64,000 bases of DNA from Butyrivibrio sp. INlla18 (GTDB taxonomy: Bacteria; Bacillota; Clostridia; Lachnospirales; Lachnospiraceae): NCBI RefSeq assembly GCF_900103635.1, contig NZ_FMXK01000004.1, forward strand, positions 234,838 through 298,837. The letters run 5' to 3'. A program made the translations under genes and the position numbers. Each line of letters begins with the position of its first letter. Position 1 is the first letter of the stretch. Of this stretch, positions 17,770 through 32,010 are shown in pieces. The notes below the pieces were generated by a model, which saw only the letters and a program-made list of their open reading frames with translations, was not told where the DNA came from and ran no database searches.

Positions 17770-18426
17770 TCATTCAAATAATGTTTTGATTTCCACAAGA
17801 GAATCCAGTTTTTTGAACAGTTTTCCTGATAACTCTTCGTCTGGCTGTGTAAGGTCCGGAACCATAATGACATTACATCCAGCATCATAAGCGCTTGTAA
17901 CACCATTTGGTGAATCCTCAACTGCAAAGGTCTCACTAGGATCAAGCCCTAGCTCCTTGCAGGCGAATGCATAGATGTCTGGCGCAGGCTTTCCTTTTTC
18001 CACCATGTTGGCACAGATGATCTTGTCAAAGTATCCAAAGAGATCGATCTTTTTTAGATACCTCTCTGCCCTTGGATATTCATTGGCTGTAACAAGAGCT
18101 GTGAAAATGCCATTTTTACGAAGCCAGGTAAGTATCTCCTTGGCTCCAGGCTTAAGGGGTATTCCATGCTCTCTTACAAGTTCTTCCACAAGTCCTCTTC
18201 TATACTCGCGGACCTCAAAGTAGTCAAGATCTTCTCCAAACCACTCCTTGAACTGAATAGGAGCATAGGGCCTTCCAAGAGATCTGAGACTAAGAGTCAT
18301 CTCTTTTGTCATCTCATGTCCAAAGTGAGCCATGGCCTTAGGCCAAGCCTGCTGATAGTACTTCTCAGTATCTGTCAGGGTACCATCCATATCAAAAAGA
18401 ACTGCCTTAATGTCTTTCCCAATCAT
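17770..18426 (-). CDS. HAD-superfamily hydrolase, beta-phosphoglucomutase-like
   Basis: 218-aa HAD phosphatase: nucleophile motif VLFDMDGTLTDTE (Asp nucleophile and general acid), helical cap, motif II ALVTANEYP, motif III Lys in KGKPAPDIYAFA, and motif IV VEDSPNGVTSA. This subfamily holds sugar phosphatases and beta-phosphoglucomutases; substrate undetermined. I choose the ATG at 18426: AGAGG lies 7 bases before it. It overlaps the end of the histidine phosphatase gene by 20 nt. Position at the end of the beta-galactosidase operon hints at sugar phosphate handling (inference). Confidence 0.85.
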   Translation of the reverse strand: MIGKDIKAVLFDMDGTLTDTEKYYQQAWPKAMAHFGHEMTKEMTLSLRSLGRPYAPIQFKEWFGEDLDYFEVREYRRGLVEELVREHGIPLKPGAKEILTWLRKNGIFTALVTANEYPRAERYLKKIDLFGYFDKIICANMVEKGKPAPDIYAFACKELGLDPSETFAVEDSPNGVTSAYDAGCNVIMVPDLTQPDEELSGKLFKKLDSLVEIKTLFE

Positions 18427-19189
18427 TTTCATACCTCTCGCAGAACCTGGCAGAAAAAGAAGGCTCCTCATTGCCAATGTTTAAATGAGTAACATCTCCG
18501 CATCTAAGTGTTCTAAAGCTTACAATGCCCTTCTGACGCTCTTCTGTAGCAACCATAGTAACTGACGTAGGAGCTGTGGCCATTGACTGGAACATTACAA
18601 ATGGTGATATATTCCACAAATGTGACAGCAGGACTGATGTTATTCCATAGTGGCAAAAGAAGGCAATCGTTTTGTCATTACCATTTTCTGTTTTGTAGAT
18701 AAGTCCGTCTCTTGCATATCCATACTCAGCAAGTAGCTTATCAAAAGACTCTACGACATAGTCATACTTTGAGACTGCATCAGATGCTTTAGCAATCTCA
18801 GATTCTCTCCAAGCTACTCTATCTAATAATTCTGGGTGCTCATTATAATAGGCAGGAAGTAGATCCCAAACTATTCGCTTTTCGTACTTGCCAGTCTCTT
18901 TATTAAGAACAAGCTCATTCTCATAAGCCATTCTTGCTGTCTCACTTAAGTTTGGATCAAACTGCGCAGGAAATTCCATGAGCCAGTCATAGGTCTTTCC
19001 ACTTTTGCCAAGCTTATCCATACTGAATTTAGCTGTTGCCTGGGCCCTTCCAAGAGGAGAGAGATAGATATCATCTATCTTGTATCTCTCTATATCCTCT
19101 GATAAAAGAGTCGCTTCTACCTTACCTTTATCTGTGAGATTGTCATGTACGTAATCAGGATCTCCATGTCTAATAAAAATAAGTTTCAT
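18407..19189 (-). CDS. Histidine phosphatase family protein
   Basis: 260-aa member of the phosphoglycerate-mutase-like superfamily. The N-terminal catalytic motif LIFIRHGDPDY contains the phospho-accepting RHG; a second catalytic His is in FFCHYGITSVLL. Longer than simple cofactor-dependent mutases because of an insertion at about 70-150. Likely a small-molecule phosphatase; substrate not determinable. It is 14 nt downstream of the FakA-like gene and overlaps the HAD gene, so two phosphatases are co-expressed. Confidence 0.85.
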   Translation of the reverse strand: MKLIFIRHGDPDYVHDNLTDKGKVEATLLSEDIERYKIDDIYLSPLGRAQATAKFSMDKLGKSGKTYDWLMEFPAQFDPNLSETARMAYENELVLNKETGKYEKRIVWDLLPAYYNEHPELLDRVAWRESEIAKASDAVSKYDYVVESFDKLLAEYGYARDGLIYKTENGNDKTIAFFCHYGITSVLLSHLWNISPFVMFQSMATAPTSVTMVATEERQKGIVSFRTLRCGDVTHLNIGNEEPSFSARFCERYENDWERH

Positions 19190-19203
19190 TTCAAACTTCT
19201 CCC

Positions 19204-19497
19204 TTAGCCCTGAAGTCCTGCTGACTGACGGATCATGTCCTCTACTACAATGTCATAGATCTCGCCTACTGTATTGCAATACTCAAGCACCTTCCATGGC
19301 TCGTTTGTATGGAAGTGGATCTTAACAAGATCCTCATCACCTGCTGCAATAAGTGAATTGCCCTCAAAATGAGCTGTGATATAATCTGCTATCTCATCTT
19401 CATCAAGATCCTTATCTCTTCTGTCAATGAGAAGCTGTGTGTCATATCTGTAGGCAAACTGATCGTCTTCTGCATCAATGCTGTGTATTGGTTCCAT
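19204..19497 (-). CDS. Stand-alone FakA C-terminal-like domain
   Basis: 97-aa protein resembling the C-terminal end of the fatty-acid-kinase subunit FakA/YloV (formerly called kinase related to dihydroxyacetone kinase): a tyrosine-rich first strand (FAYRYDTQLLIDR), then NSLIAAGDEDLVKIHFHTNEPWKVLEY and GEIYDIVVEDMIRQSAG, matching the GDDDLVKVHIHT...IENMREQ pattern of FakA. The ATP-binding DAK2 domain is absent and no neighbour supplies it. It sits between lacZ (25-nt gap) and a histidine phosphatase, so it is expressed with them. Either a free domain acting with a full FakA elsewhere or a remnant with a new role. Confidence 0.7.
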   Translation of the reverse strand: MEPIHSIDAEDDQFAYRYDTQLLIDRRDKDLDEDEIADYITAHFEGNSLIAAGDEDLVKIHFHTNEPWKVLEYCNTVGEIYDIVVEDMIRQSAGLQG

Positions 19498-19522
19498 CTT
19501 TGGTCCTCCCTTTGCTGAATGA

Positions 19523-25191
<5,669 letters not shown>

Positions 25192-25193
25192 AA

Positions 25194-25222
25194 TTGACTT
25201 TCAATTTTAATAATAGTAAGAT
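25194..25222 (+). promoter_or_regulatory. Promoter of the DUF402 gene
   Basis: TTGACT (25194-25199), 17-nt spacer, TAAGAT (25217-25222); AGGAGG follows before the ATG at 25244. The -35 begins 3 nt from the divergent start codon. Confidence 0.65.
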
Positions 25223-25243
25223 TTTTCAAAGGAGGATTTTACT

Positions 25244-25723
25244 ATGAAAAATCCTGTTCTCTATCGTAAACGCTTTATCCCAGATGAATGCTTTGAACTT
25301 AAAGATGACATCATCCTTGAGCGTACAGATTCTATGATCGTTACTAAATGGTCTGCTATCCGGGCAAAAGAAGATTTCTCAAGCGGATATTCATGCTATT
25401 ATCTCGACCGCGGCATAAAAGTGAGCAAATTTATCAAAGCTGATGGCTCACTGCATTATTGGTACTGCGACATAGTCACCTATGACTATGATGAAAAAAC
25501 AAATATACTCTATACTATTGACCTTCTGGCAGACGTGATCATCTATCCAGACGGCAAGGTCAAGGTTGTTGACCTTGATGAATTGTCGGAAGCCTTTGAA
25601 AAAGGCCTCATCGATAATACCCTTCTTAAAAAGAGTCTGCTCTCATTGAACAGACTCCTCACAGAAATCTACGATCATGGAATTGAATCCCTTACTCAGC
25701 CAATACGAAAATATACTGACTGA
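25244..25723 (+). CDS. DUF402 domain protein
   Basis: 159-aa protein with the DUF402 core: YYLDRGIKVSKFIKADGSLHYWYCDIV, DLLADVIIYPDGKVKVVDLDEL, then the helical KGLIDNTLLKKSL tail. Family members include Ntdp-type nucleoside di/triphosphatases and FomD, with a metal site built from Asp residues of the YPDG and DLDE region. Here the domain is close to the minimal size; activity not proved. Single-gene transcript with its own promoter. Its stop lies 2 nt from the stop of the convergent wall-hydrolase gene, with no terminator between. Confidence 0.85.
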   Translation: MKNPVLYRKRFIPDECFELKDDIILERTDSMIVTKWSAIRAKEDFSSGYSCYYLDRGIKVSKFIKADGSLHYWYCDIVTYDYDEKTNILYTIDLLADVIIYPDGKVKVVDLDELSEAFEKGLIDNTLLKKSLLSLNRLLTEIYDHGIESLTQPIRKYTD

Positions 25724-25725
25724 TA

Positions 25726-26907
25726 TTAGTAGAATACATGCCCTCCAATAGTTGTTCCAGAAAGTCCCGGAACCGGAGTTCTGAAATATACACATGACCC
25801 TACATTTGAATAGCCCTTCATGGCTTCATCTGCAGCCTGATAGCAGGATGTAGATGCTCTGCCTTCAGCAAGGGCAAGTGCCAGTCTACCACTGGCAACA
25901 GGTGAAAACTGCTTGTTCTGATAAATAACACCCACAACGGTGTCAGGATATACAGAACTAAGCACCCTGTTGATAACTACTGCTCCTACAGCAACCTTGC
26001 CTTCATAAGGCTCCGCGCCTGCTTCGCAGTATATAAGATTAGCCAAAAGGTATCTATCGCCTTCAGCAAAACTAACTTCTGAAATATCTCTCCAACTTGA
26101 AGATGCAGCCAGCTTTGACATTCTCATTTCTTCTGCAAGCTTGGCTTCTAGAATCTTGATGTCATTCTCCTGAGCTTTGATCTGTTTTTCCAGCTCATCG
26201 GCCTTGGCTTCTGCATCAGAAATATCATTGGCATACTGCTTGATAGATCCTGAGGTCTGGCTTACAAGCCCATTTACACGGCTCTGCTCAGCCTGCTGCT
26301 TGACCTGATACTCCTCAAGCTGATCCATCTCTTCTTCTAAGGTCTTCTCTTTTTCCTCGATAAGCTTTCTAGTCTCAATATATTCCTGAAACTTCTGCCT
26401 GTCATAGGCTGATAAGCTCTCAACATAATTGTTCTGATTAAGGAAACCTGAGAAACTTGTAGCTCCCAAAAGCATATCAAGAAGCATGAAGTTCTGCTTC
26501 TCATATATGAACTGAACCCTCTTCTTCATTGAAGCATACTGCTGCTCCTCTGTTTCCCTAGCAGCTTCAAGCTCCGTCTGAGTGTTCTCAATCTCATTTT
26601 CCTTGTCACCAATCTGCTCTTCAATCTCAGCAAGGTTATTACTAACCTCTGTCAGCTGATTGTTGAGCGAGTTGAGCTGTCCCTGAAGTGAGGATTTCTC
26701 CTCATTCATCTCAGCAATATTTTCCTTGGTGTTATCAAGCTCATCCTGAGATTGTTTCTTTTTCTCTTTTGCCTCCTCAAGCTGTTGCTTGGTGGTCTGT
26801 GTAGCCATTACGGGTAATGGTCTTAGCAAAAGAGCTATAGAAATAACAAAGAGAATAGCTCCCTTGAAATATTTAATTGTTTTTCCCCTTACCCCTCTTT
26901 TTGTCAT
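25726..26907 (-). CDS. Secreted coiled-coil cell wall hydrolase (SleB/Hydrolase_2 type)
   Basis: 393-aa exported protein. N-terminal signal segment (about 9-35, ending near VMATQ), then a long coiled coil (about 38-260) rich in Glu, Gln, Lys and Leu, like the PcsB/CwlO-type regulatory region, and a C-terminal SleB-like domain (about 285-393) with NLIYCEAGAEPYEGKVAVGAVVINRV and HVFY end. The Glu in YCEAG is the expected catalytic acid of this lytic-transglycosylase-like fold. Likely cuts peptidoglycan at division or growth sites. The start overlaps no gene; it is 12 nt downstream of the deaminase gene. Confidence 0.9.
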   Translation of the reverse strand: MTKRGVRGKTIKYFKGAILFVISIALLLRPLPVMATQTTKQQLEEAKEKKKQSQDELDNTKENIAEMNEEKSSLQGQLNSLNNQLTEVSNNLAEIEEQIGDKENEIENTQTELEAARETEEQQYASMKKRVQFIYEKQNFMLLDMLLGATSFSGFLNQNNYVESLSAYDRQKFQEYIETRKLIEEKEKTLEEEMDQLEEYQVKQQAEQSRVNGLVSQTSGSIKQYANDISDAEAKADELEKQIKAQENDIKILEAKLAEEMRMSKLAASSSWRDISEVSFAEGDRYLLANLIYCEAGAEPYEGKVAVGAVVINRVLSSVYPDTVVGVIYQNKQFSPVASGRLALALAEGRASTSCYQAADEAMKGYSNVGSCVYFRTPVPGLSGTTIGGHVFY

Positions 26908-26919
26908 AGGCTCTGTTTA

Positions 26920-27402
26920 TTAAATAGTAATCTTTATATTTCTACCACTAGGCTGATACTGATAATATCTCACTCCCGCCGCGTCAAACATCCTCTTTGA
27001 GGCTCTTGTTGACGCAGATGAACTATATTTATCGCTATCATAAACAACAGTCTTAATTCCGGCTTGTATTATAGCTTTGGCGCACTCATTACAAGGGAAA
27101 AGAGATACATATATCTTGGAACCCACAAGACTTCCGCCGCGATAATTTAAGATTGCATTGAGCTCGCTGTGTGTTACAAATGGATATTTGGTAGACAGCT
27201 CATCTTCGCCATCTCTTTCCCATGGAAAATCCTCATCTGAACATCCCTTTGGAAAGCCATTGTATCCCATGGAAAGAATATTATTGTCCTCACTGACGAT
27301 GCAACTTCCAACCTGTGTATTAGGATCCTTGGATCTCATGGCTGCAAGCTTGGCAACGCCCATGAAGTACTCATCCCATGTTATGTAATCTTCTCTCTTC
27401 AT
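26920..27402 (-). CDS. dCMP/cytidine deaminase family protein
   Basis: 160-aa zinc deaminase. Zinc and catalytic motifs are intact: HSELNAIL (His ligand and catalytic Glu) and PCNECAKAI (two Cys ligands). Length and SMGYNGFPKGCSD motif match deoxycytidylate deaminase (ComEB type), which makes dUMP for thymidylate synthesis. Located 24 nt downstream of upp in a nucleotide-related operon. Confidence 0.92.
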   Translation of the reverse strand: MKREDYITWDEYFMGVAKLAAMRSKDPNTQVGSCIVSEDNNILSMGYNGFPKGCSDEDFPWERDGEDELSTKYPFVTHSELNAILNYRGGSLVGSKIYVSLFPCNECAKAIIQAGIKTVVYDSDKYSSSASTRASKRMFDAAGVRYYQYQPSGRNIKITI

Positions 27403-27426
27403 GCTGCACCCCCTGTCACATGAATA

Positions 27427-28056
27427 TTACTTTGTTCCAAAGATTCTGTCTCCAGCATCTCCAAGACCAGGTACGATATATCCATGCTCATTGAGTCTCT
27501 CATCAAGTGATCCAACATATACGTCAACATCTGGATGTGACTCCTGCATTTCCTTGAGTCCCTCTGGAGCTGCAATGATGCAAAGGAAATGAATGTGCTT
27601 GCATCCTCTGTCCTTGAGCATCTGAATAGCTGCCACTGAAGATCCGCCTGTAGCAAGCATAGGATCTACTACAAAAATTTCTCTTTCTGTAATGTCAGCA
27701 GGCATCTTGCAGTAGTACTCTACTGGCTTAAGTGTCTCAGGGTCTCTGTAAAGACCAATGTGTCCAACCTTAGCTGCTGGAATAAGTGCCAGCATACCAT
27801 CTACCATACCAAGACCAGCTCTTAAGATAGGAACTACGCAGAGCTTTCTTCCCTTAAGTTCCTTAACAGTTGTCTTGCAGATAGGTGTCTCTATCTCAAC
27901 GTCCTGAAGCTGAAGATCTCTAGTTGCTTCATAGCAGATAAGCATAGCGATCTCGCTGATAGTCTGTCTAAAATCCTTTGTACCTGTATCTGTTCTTCTA
28001 ATGTATCCAATCTTGTGCTGAATCAGTGGATGATCCATAATAACTACTTTTCCCAT
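27427..28056 (-). CDS. upp: Uracil phosphoribosyltransferase
   Basis: 209-aa salvage enzyme forming UMP from uracil and PRPP. Conserved [15 protein letters not shown]-terminus, [13 protein letters not shown], the PRPP loop [12 protein letters not shown] and the C-terminal uracil-binding [12 protein letters not shown](I)FGT are all present. Normal length. Co-directional with rpiB upstream (17-nt gap) and the deaminase downstream. Confidence 0.97.
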   Translation of the reverse strand: MGKVVIMDHPLIQHKIGYIRRTDTGTKDFRQTISEIAMLICYEATRDLQLQDVEIETPICKTTVKELKGRKLCVVPILRAGLGMVDGMLALIPAAKVGHIGLYRDPETLKPVEYYCKMPADITEREIFVVDPMLATGGSSVAAIQMLKDRGCKHIHFLCIIAAPEGLKEMQESHPDVDVYVGSLDERLNEHGYIVPGLGDAGDRIFGTK

Positions 28057-28072
28057 AGCTACCTCCTAAAAA

Positions 28073-28501
28073 TTATTCTTCTATTTTTTTAATTCTGCGA
28101 CTATGCTTTTCCATTTCTGAGAATGGTGTATCAAGGAATGTGTCGACAATTTCAAGTGCCTGAACTTCGCCGATCATTCCTCCCCCCATAGCCAGCATAT
28201 TCGCATCATTATGCTCTCTTGTAAGTCTTGCAGATGTCTTCTCAGAGCAAAGGGCACATCTGATTCCCTTAACCTTATTGGCAACAATTGAGATGCCAAT
28301 TCCAGTTGTGCAGATAACGATTCCTCTGTCACATACTCCCTGTGCTACAGCTTCTGCAGCTGCTCTTCCAAAATCTGGATAATCGCAGGAATTCTTGTCA
28401 TATGTACCAAAGTCCTTGTACTCAAGGCCTCTCTCTTCGAGGTGCTTGATCACTGCCACTTTAAGATCAAATCCGCCATGATCACTTGCTAATGCTATCA
28501 T
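28073..28501 (-). CDS. rpiB: Ribose 5-phosphate isomerase B
   Basis: 142-aa enzyme interconverting ribose 5-phosphate and ribulose 5-phosphate. Signature residues: MIALASDHGG (phosphate site), KDFGTYDKNSCDYPDFG, and GIVICTTGIGISIVANKV with the catalytic Cys-Thr. Start at 28501 chosen because AAGGAAGG lies 8 nt upstream; the frame opens further up at 28534 without support. A TATAAT on the minus strand at 28528-28523 could be a weak internal promoter. Confidence 0.96.
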   Translation of the reverse strand: MIALASDHGGFDLKVAVIKHLEERGLEYKDFGTYDKNSCDYPDFGRAAAEAVAQGVCDRGIVICTTGIGISIVANKVKGIRCALCSEKTSARLTREHNDANMLAMGGGMIGEVQALEIVDTFLDTPFSEMEKHSRRIKKIEE

Positions 28502-28540
28502 TTCTAGTACCTTCCTTATCCTATTATAATACAACTCAAT

Positions 28541-29599
28541 TTAGAGTGTTATAACATTGTGACCTGCTGCCTTCAAAAGCCTGTTCATGATAGCCTGTCC
28601 AATTCCGCTGTCATCAAAAGACTCTGAATACATGATATCTATCTGTTCATCATCAAATTCTCTTAGAACTTTGAAAAGCTCGTGAGCAATGGTGCTCTCA
28701 TCTTCTCTATTTCCAACGCTCTTGACTACATCTGCATCATAAAGGCCCTTTGTAGCATCTGTACCGATAACTCCAACTTTCTTGCCAGTAGCCTTAGCCT
28801 CTTTTGCCTTGGAATTGATGAAGCTCACAACCTTGTCCTGATCGCCCTGAATGATAGTAAGCTCTCCCTTTGGGGCATAATGTCTGTACTTCATACCAGG
28901 CGCCTTAGGACGCTCTGTCGATGTTGAATCTATTATTGTCTTATCTATACTGATCTCTCCTAGGACATCCTTTAGCATCTCTGCTGTGATATACCCTGGT
29001 CTCAAGATCATTGGAACTTCAGATGTAAGATCTACGATAGTGGATTCAAGTCCGATTCCAACCTGTCCACCGTCAATTATCATCTCTATCTTGCCAGAAA
29101 GGTCTTCCTCACAATACTTGGCGAGTGTAGGACTAGGTCTACCTGATATATTAGCGCTTGGAGCCGCAATATATCCGCCTGATGCTTCGATCAGAGCAAG
29201 TGCGATCTTGTTGTTTGGCATCCTAATGGCAACTGTATCAAGGCCACCTGTTGTCTCATATGGCACCTTGTCATTCTTGTTCATGATCATGGTAAGAGGT
29301 CCTGGCCAAAAGGCATTTGCCAATTTAATTGCGCTCTCTGGTACCTCTTTTACTATATCCTTGACATCATCCATATTTGAAACATGTACTATAAGAGGAT
29401 TATCTGAGGGTCTACCCTTAGCAGCGTAGATTTTCTTGGAAGATTCAGGATTGAGGCCATCACCGCCAAGGCCATATACGGTCTCAGTAGGAAAAGCTAC
29501 AAGTCCGCCTCTTTTGATGATGTCTCCGGCTCTTTTGATGCCTTCAAGAGCCTTATCATCTATGTTATTTTCTTTTACAACTATAACTTCTGTTTCCAA
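28541..29599 (-). CDS. sua5: L-threonylcarbamoyladenylate synthase (Sua5/YwlC)
   Basis: 352-aa enzyme that makes threonylcarbamoyl-AMP from Thr, bicarbonate and ATP for the t6A37 modification of ANN-decoding tRNAs. YrdC-type domain at about 15-205 (GGLVAFPTETVYGLG, KIYAAKGRPSDNPLIVH, SANISGRPSPT) and the Sua5-specific C-terminal domain (about 225-350) starting after PGMKYRHYAP. I choose a TTG start at 29599 (LETEVIVVKENN), which aligns with the usual METxII start and has GAGGG upstream; another TTG at 29626 would overlap the previous gene. Clustered with rpiB and upp as in other Firmicutes. Confidence 0.93.
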   Translation of the reverse strand: METEVIVVKENNIDDKALEGIKRAGDIIKRGGLVAFPTETVYGLGGDGLNPESSKKIYAAKGRPSDNPLIVHVSNMDDVKDIVKEVPESAIKLANAFWPGPLTMIMNKNDKVPYETTGGLDTVAIRMPNNKIALALIEASGGYIAAPSANISGRPSPTLAKYCEEDLSGKIEMIIDGGQVGIGLESTIVDLTSEVPMILRPGYITAEMLKDVLGEISIDKTIIDSTSTERPKAPGMKYRHYAPKGELTIIQGDQDKVVSFINSKAKEAKATGKKVGVIGTDATKGLYDADVVKSVGNREDESTIAHELFKVLREFDDEQIDIMYSESFDDSGIGQAIMNRLLKAAGHNVITL

Positions 29600-29603
29600 T
29601 TCC

Positions 29604-31307
29604 TTATCCCTCGGTAAAACTTGCAATCACATCCCACACATCGCTTGTCTCCATGCCAAGTGACCACTCTGCAATTCCGGCGATGTTGTGTGCCTTCATG
29701 GAATCGATTTTCTGTCCGATGGATGTTACATCTTCATTCCAGATCTGATTGAGAGTTCCATCTGAAGATGTATATTCACCATAATTCTGTCCTGCCTCAG
29801 CATCCCATTCCATGCTGATCTGATGATTTGCAATATATTCCTGCGCAGTCTTCATGCTGACAGCTTCACTTGAAAGGCTGCCATTTGAAGTGTGCCATAT
29901 TCTAGTATAAAAAGGCACTGCGTTGATCACTTTTGAAGCATCAACTTCTTTTAAGGTGTTGATGATACCATTTTCTACATATGACAAAGAAGCAACTGAA
30001 CCAGCTTCTGATGAACCTGCATAATGCTCATCATATCCCATGATAACTACATAGTCAGCTACTGTTCCCTGCTCTTCAAGATCATAGTGATCATTGAAGT
30101 TCATAGGTACATAGTTATCGATTGAAAGCACAAGTCCTGCCTTACGGCATGCAACTGAAAGCTCGCGAACAAGCTCAATATATGATTGACCATCCTCTGT
30201 TGCGATAAGCTCAAAATCAAAATTGACTCCATCTGCACCACAAGCTGTTACTTCATTTATCACATTGCTAATGAAGTTAGCTCTTGCTGATGCACTTCCC
30301 ATCATCTGTCCAGTTGATACCTTGTTGTCACTTGTAAAGTTATCAACAAGTACCCATACTTCCATGCCCATACTATGAGCTGTATTTACATAAGAAGATG
30401 AAGCAAAGCTCTTGATACTACCATCTTCGCTTGAAAGCTTGATCCATGTTGGAGAAATAACGTTAAGCCCCTTAGCTGATGACACTACGCTTGAAAGTGT
30501 ATCATTGCCAGCAGGACCACCAATATTGTGGAAGCCAAGATTTATCTTGTGGTCTCTTGTAAGAGAGGTATATTCCTCTTCCACATAGTCTGTAACTGGA
30601 ATTGGGCTCTTTGTTGTTACGTCGCTTAACTTTTTCTTTTCAACGTAGCCGATATATGAATCTGGGCTCTTAACCTTTACCCAGTTCTCCATTTCTTCAA
30701 GGATCACTACAGTATCATCCTTGTGTAGATCCTCTAAGATCTCGCTCTTAACTCCGCCGCGTATCCTAAGCTGAGTATCTTTCTTGACTGTAGCTACCTG
30801 CTGATCATCCCAGCTTGTTGTGATCTGAATATGATTAGGATCTGTATATCCAGCATATGAGAAATTAGTGAACTTCTTGACATAATCAAGGGCCACAAGA
30901 AGTGTATCGCCGTTCATCTGCGCGATAACATATCCTTCATCCCCATTTCCTCCCTCTGAGTCATACCAAGAGGTTGATCCTATCTCAGTTGTGATGATCT
31001 TGGAGGCAGTTGTATAGATAAGTCTTCCATCCTGCACTCCATAATAAAATCTATCGTTGAGATAATTCTGTACTGAATCAAAATCAAGATAATATGTTCC
31101 ATCCAGGAGAAATGCTCTTTCTGCAAGCATCTCATCTCCATAGATAATTGCCACATCTGTGTCTGAAGTAATACTAAAGTAGTTGTTAAGATCAGCTCTT
31201 TCTGTACTATATGAATAGCGTTTTTGTAAAAGCTGAAGCGCATATATTCCGCCCATAATAAAAATAAGGGCGATTATAATAAGCGCTGGAATCACCTTTT
31301 TTTTCAT
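29604..31307 (-). CDS. Secreted GH18-family glycosidase with SH3 domain
   Basis: 567-aa protein with an N-terminal membrane/signal helix (VIPALIIIALIFIMGGIYALQLL, about 5-27), a beta-rich region (about 40-165) like the copper-amine-oxidase-type N domain, a bacterial SH3 domain (about 170-230, TQLRIRGGVKSEILEDL), then a GH18 barrel (about 250-565) with the DGxxxDxE motif DGVNFDFE, Glu366 being the catalytic acid. Resembles the YaaH/YvbX spore-germination-type hydrolases that act on peptidoglycan or chitin-like bonds. Anchored outside the membrane. First gene of the operon running to the SleB-like hydrolase. Confidence 0.9.
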   Translation of the reverse strand: MKKKVIPALIIIALIFIMGGIYALQLLQKRYSYSTERADLNNYFSITSDTDVAIIYGDEMLAERAFLLDGTYYLDFDSVQNYLNDRFYYGVQDGRLIYTTASKIITTEIGSTSWYDSEGGNGDEGYVIAQMNGDTLLVALDYVKKFTNFSYAGYTDPNHIQITTSWDDQQVATVKKDTQLRIRGGVKSEILEDLHKDDTVVILEEMENWVKVKSPDSYIGYVEKKKLSDVTTKSPIPVTDYVEEEYTSLTRDHKINLGFHNIGGPAGNDTLSSVVSSAKGLNVISPTWIKLSSEDGSIKSFASSSYVNTAHSMGMEVWVLVDNFTSDNKVSTGQMMGSASARANFISNVINEVTACGADGVNFDFELIATEDGQSYIELVRELSVACRKAGLVLSIDNYVPMNFNDHYDLEEQGTVADYVVIMGYDEHYAGSSEAGSVASLSYVENGIINTLKEVDASKVINAVPFYTRIWHTSNGSLSSEAVSMKTAQEYIANHQISMEWDAEAGQNYGEYTSSDGTLNQIWNEDVTSIGQKIDSMKAHNIAGIAEWSLGMETSDVWDVIASFTEG

Positions 31308-31334
31308 GTTCTAGCTCCTTTACAATCGCCCTTT

Positions 31335-31343
31335 ATTATAACA
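31335..31343 (-). promoter_or_regulatory. Extended -10 promoter of the GH18 operon
   Basis: Minus-strand TGTTATAAT (31343-31335): a TGn extension with a consensus -10 and about 20 nt to the RBS. The -35 is poor. Confidence 0.5.
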
Positions 31344-31950
31344 TAATTCCTCATTCATTAAAGACTTTATCGGAATTATTCACATTATGCCATTTTTTAG
31401 CTAATATCCTCTTACAATCTTGTGTATGTCCAAGGCGGGGTCCTCTTCAATAATACAATTGATGTTTTTTAAGGATTTTTATAGCCAAATTTGATCTGAA
31501 GACGGCCAAAAGGTCTTTTTATGTGACAAATCCTTGCAACAGCCTTATTTTGCTCCTTCAGATTTTGACATTATTTAATATTTGCGAGATACCTGCACCG
31601 AATCTACTATCTTGCGGCCTTATGAGCTCACAAAATATGGTATAATTAATACACAATAATAACTAAAAATTGTTAATGCTCTAAAAATATGTTTGATGTA
31701 TTCAGGGGGATTTAAAAAGAAACTATTGTAAGACATTCTGTGATAGGCCACAGAAAAATTGAAAAAATAGACGTTTAAATTCCCTTATGATATTACCGAT
31801 CGCCTCCCTTCACGATTCACACATTGGAGAGGCATCTCACAAGAAACTATGTTAGCATATAATTCTTAAGATTTACCTACGAATTTTCTTAAGATTTCCT
31901 TAAGATGACATAGTTACATCAAAAAATATTAAAATATGTCGATACATCTA
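31344..31950. other. Long non-coding stretch upstream of mecA
   Basis: About 600 nt with no credible coding frame. It contains a plus-strand extended -10 (TGGTATAAT, 31638-31646), a hairpin TTCTGTG/CACAGAA (31736-31742, 31749-31755), two copies of AAGAAACTAT (31717-31726, 31841-31850), and three CTTAAGAT boxes (31865-31872, 31888-31895, 31899-31906). A small RNA or long mecA leader is possible but not shown. Confidence 0.5.
31865..31906. promoter_or_regulatory. Three CTTAAGAT boxes, response-regulator-like
   Basis: CTTAAGAT occurs at 31865-31872, 31888-31895 and 31899-31906; the last two are 11 bp apart, the spacing typical of OmpR-family direct repeats, and the first pair is 23 bp apart (about two helical turns). 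The regulator is unknown. Confidence 0.45.
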
Positions 31951-31985
31951 TTGACATAGATACATGTATCACTTAGTATCTATGT
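31951..31985 (+). promoter_or_regulatory. mecA promoter embedded in a 10-bp inverted repeat
   Basis: TTGACA (31951-31956), 17-nt spacer, TAGTAT (31974-31979). A perfect 10-bp inverted repeat ACATAGATAC / GTATCTATGT (31954-31963 and 31976-31985) spans -35 to the start site. The transcript leader would be only about 25 nt. Confidence 0.75.
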
Positions 31986-32010
31986 ATTCCAAAGTCAGGA
32001 GGTGAGCATC

